Shown: in pieces, positions 6,809 through 7,649 of the stretch
Layout of the letters: each line of letters begins with the position of its first letter
Numbering within the stretch: position 1 is the first letter of the stretch
Assembly (NCBI GenBank): GCA_021772735.1
Contig: JAJFLK010000447.1
Location: forward strand, 1-7,649
DNA: 7,649 nt
Reading direction: 5' to 3'
DNA from: Candidatus Sumerlaeota bacterium
GTDB lineage: Bacteria > Sumerlaeota > Sumerlaeia > MVZB01 > JAJFLK01
Notes under the pieces: model-generated
The model's input: only the letters and a program-made list of their open reading frames with translations
Databases searched by the model: none
What the model was told of the DNA's origin: nothing
Position numbers and translations under genes: made by a program

Positions 6809-7649
6809 GCCGGATCTGGGCTCGGGGCCCGAAATCTCATTTGTGATCGTCAGCTGGAACGCGCGCGAGTATTTGCTCGGTTGCGTCCGATCGATCGAGC
6901 GGATGTGCTCGGACTTCGAACGCGAGATCATCGTCGTCGATAACGAATCGAGCGACGGCTCGGCCGAGGCTCTGGCTGCCGAGTTTCCCAGCGAGCGATT
7001 CGAGCACATCGAGCTTGTCCGAAGCGGCGCCAATACCGGCTTCGCCGCAGCGAACAATATCGGATTGAACCACGCGCGTGGCCATTTCCTGATTCTGGTC
7101 AATCCGGACGTCGAAATACTGGCCGATTCGATTAAGATTCTTCTCGATTTCATGAATTCCAATCCGGGCTGCGGGATCGCGGGTCCACGTGTGCTGAACG
7201 CCGACGGCTCGATTCAGGAATCCACGAGGCGCGAGCCGACGCTCACAAACAGCCTTGGCCGAGCTCTCGCCGTGGATAACTTCCTGCCGCGTTCGGGGAT
7301 CTTTTCAGCGCTGAACATGCATTATCCGCTTGCCGAAGCTCCCGCGGCTGTCGATGTGTTAAGCGGGTGCTTTTGGATAGTTCGTCGTGAGGCGTTTGAA
7401 GCCGTGGGGCCTTTGGACGAAGATTTTTTCATGTACTCCGAGGATGTCGATTGGTGCCGGCGTTTCGCGGCGGCGGGTTATGAGCCTTCATACGTTCCCA
7501 ATGCGATGACGATACATTTTGGCGGAGGCAGTTCGGCAAAGGCGCCCGTCCGTTTCTTCATCGAGCTCCACCGCGCAAGCATCCAGTATTGGAAGAAACA
7601 CCACGGCCGGGCGACGCTTCCCGTCTTCATGGCGATCATGATGTTCGGC
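6801..7649 (+). CDS. Family 2 glycosyltransferase, rhamnosyltransferase (WbbL-like) type, 3' end outside window
   Basis: The frame is open from ATG 6801 to the window end, giving 283 codons without a stop. The sequence has the classic order of the WbbL/rhamnosyl GT2 group: ISFVIVSWNAREYL (12-25), EIIVVDNESSDGS (42-54), NTGFAAANNIG (78-88), the DXD-like NPDVEI (101-106), GPRVLNADGSIQES (128-141), DVLSGCFWIVRREAF (185-199), GPLDEDFFMYSEDVDWCRR (203-221) and IHFGGGSS (238-245). The final hydrophobic LPVFMAIMMFG probably begins the C-terminal helix found in many relatives. These enzymes add a deoxyhexose such as rhamnose from a nucleotide donor to a lipid-linked oligosaccharide at the cytoplasmic membrane face; the sugar here is inferred only from family resemblance. 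Its start overlaps the end of the ligase-like gene by eight bases with a good AAGGA site, which points to translational coupling and a shared pathway. Confidence 0.9.
   Translation, partial: MPKPDLGSGPEISFVIVSWNAREYLLGCVRSIERMCSDFEREIIVVDNESSDGSAEALAAEFPSERFEHIELVRSGANTGFAAANNIGLNHARGHFLILVNPDVEILADSIKILLDFMNSNPGCGIAGPRVLNADGSIQESTRREPTLTNSLGRALAVDNFLPRSGIFSALNMHYPLAEAPAAVDVLSGCFWIVRREAFEAVGPLDEDFFMYSEDVDWCRRFAAAGYEPSYVPNAMTIHFGGGSSAKAPVRFFIELHRASIQYWKKHHGRATLPVFMAIMMFG

Overview
This window comes from a GC-rich bacterial chromosome or contig and reads as part of a cell-surface glycan or glycoconjugate locus. It holds five protein-coding genes, two of them cut by the window ends. No RNA gene, insertion sequence, CRISPR array or plasmid function was seen. 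The taxon cannot be fixed from this sequence. A large LamG-type secreted protein, a Wzy/WaaL-like membrane protein and mixed gene orientation would fit environmental Gram-negative-type lineages such as Planctomycetes or candidate phyla rich in LamG proteins; this is an inference with low certainty.

Layout: (1) 1-1986 (+) is the 3' part of a gene for a large, probably secreted protein. It has a LamG/concanavalin-A-like domain followed by two divergent copies of an approximately 190-residue domain that I do not recognise. (2) A strong intrinsic terminator at 2066-2104 closes that gene. (3) After a 252-base spacer comes a family 2 glycosyltransferase of the dolichyl-phosphate-mannose-synthase type (2357-3157, +). 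(4) Converging on it, 36 bases away, is a multi-spanning GT-C glycosyltransferase of the ArnT/PMT type (3194-5014, -). (5) A 324-base divergent intergenic region (5015-5338) separates it from a polytopic O-antigen ligase/polymerase-like protein (5339-6808, +). (6) The last gene overlaps the previous one by 8 bases and encodes a second, different family 2 glycosyltransferase of the rhamnosyltransferase (WbbL-like) type (6801 to window end, +).

Likely joint role (inference): the DPM1-like enzyme would charge a polyprenyl-phosphate carrier with a sugar in the cytoplasm, and a GT-C enzyme such as the neighbouring one would use that lipid-linked sugar on the outer face of the membrane. The rhamnosyltransferase-like enzyme and the Wzy/WaaL-like protein would assemble and then polymerise or ligate a repeat-unit polysaccharide. 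The LamG protein is terminated separately and may only be a neighbour. I found no convincing evidence of a wholly new system. The most distinctive items are the uncharacterised tandem domain pair in the LamG protein, the convergent donor-synthase/GT-C pair, the atypical Wzy-like protein with its Arg/Pro-rich tail, and a small repeat in the leader of the DPM1-like gene.
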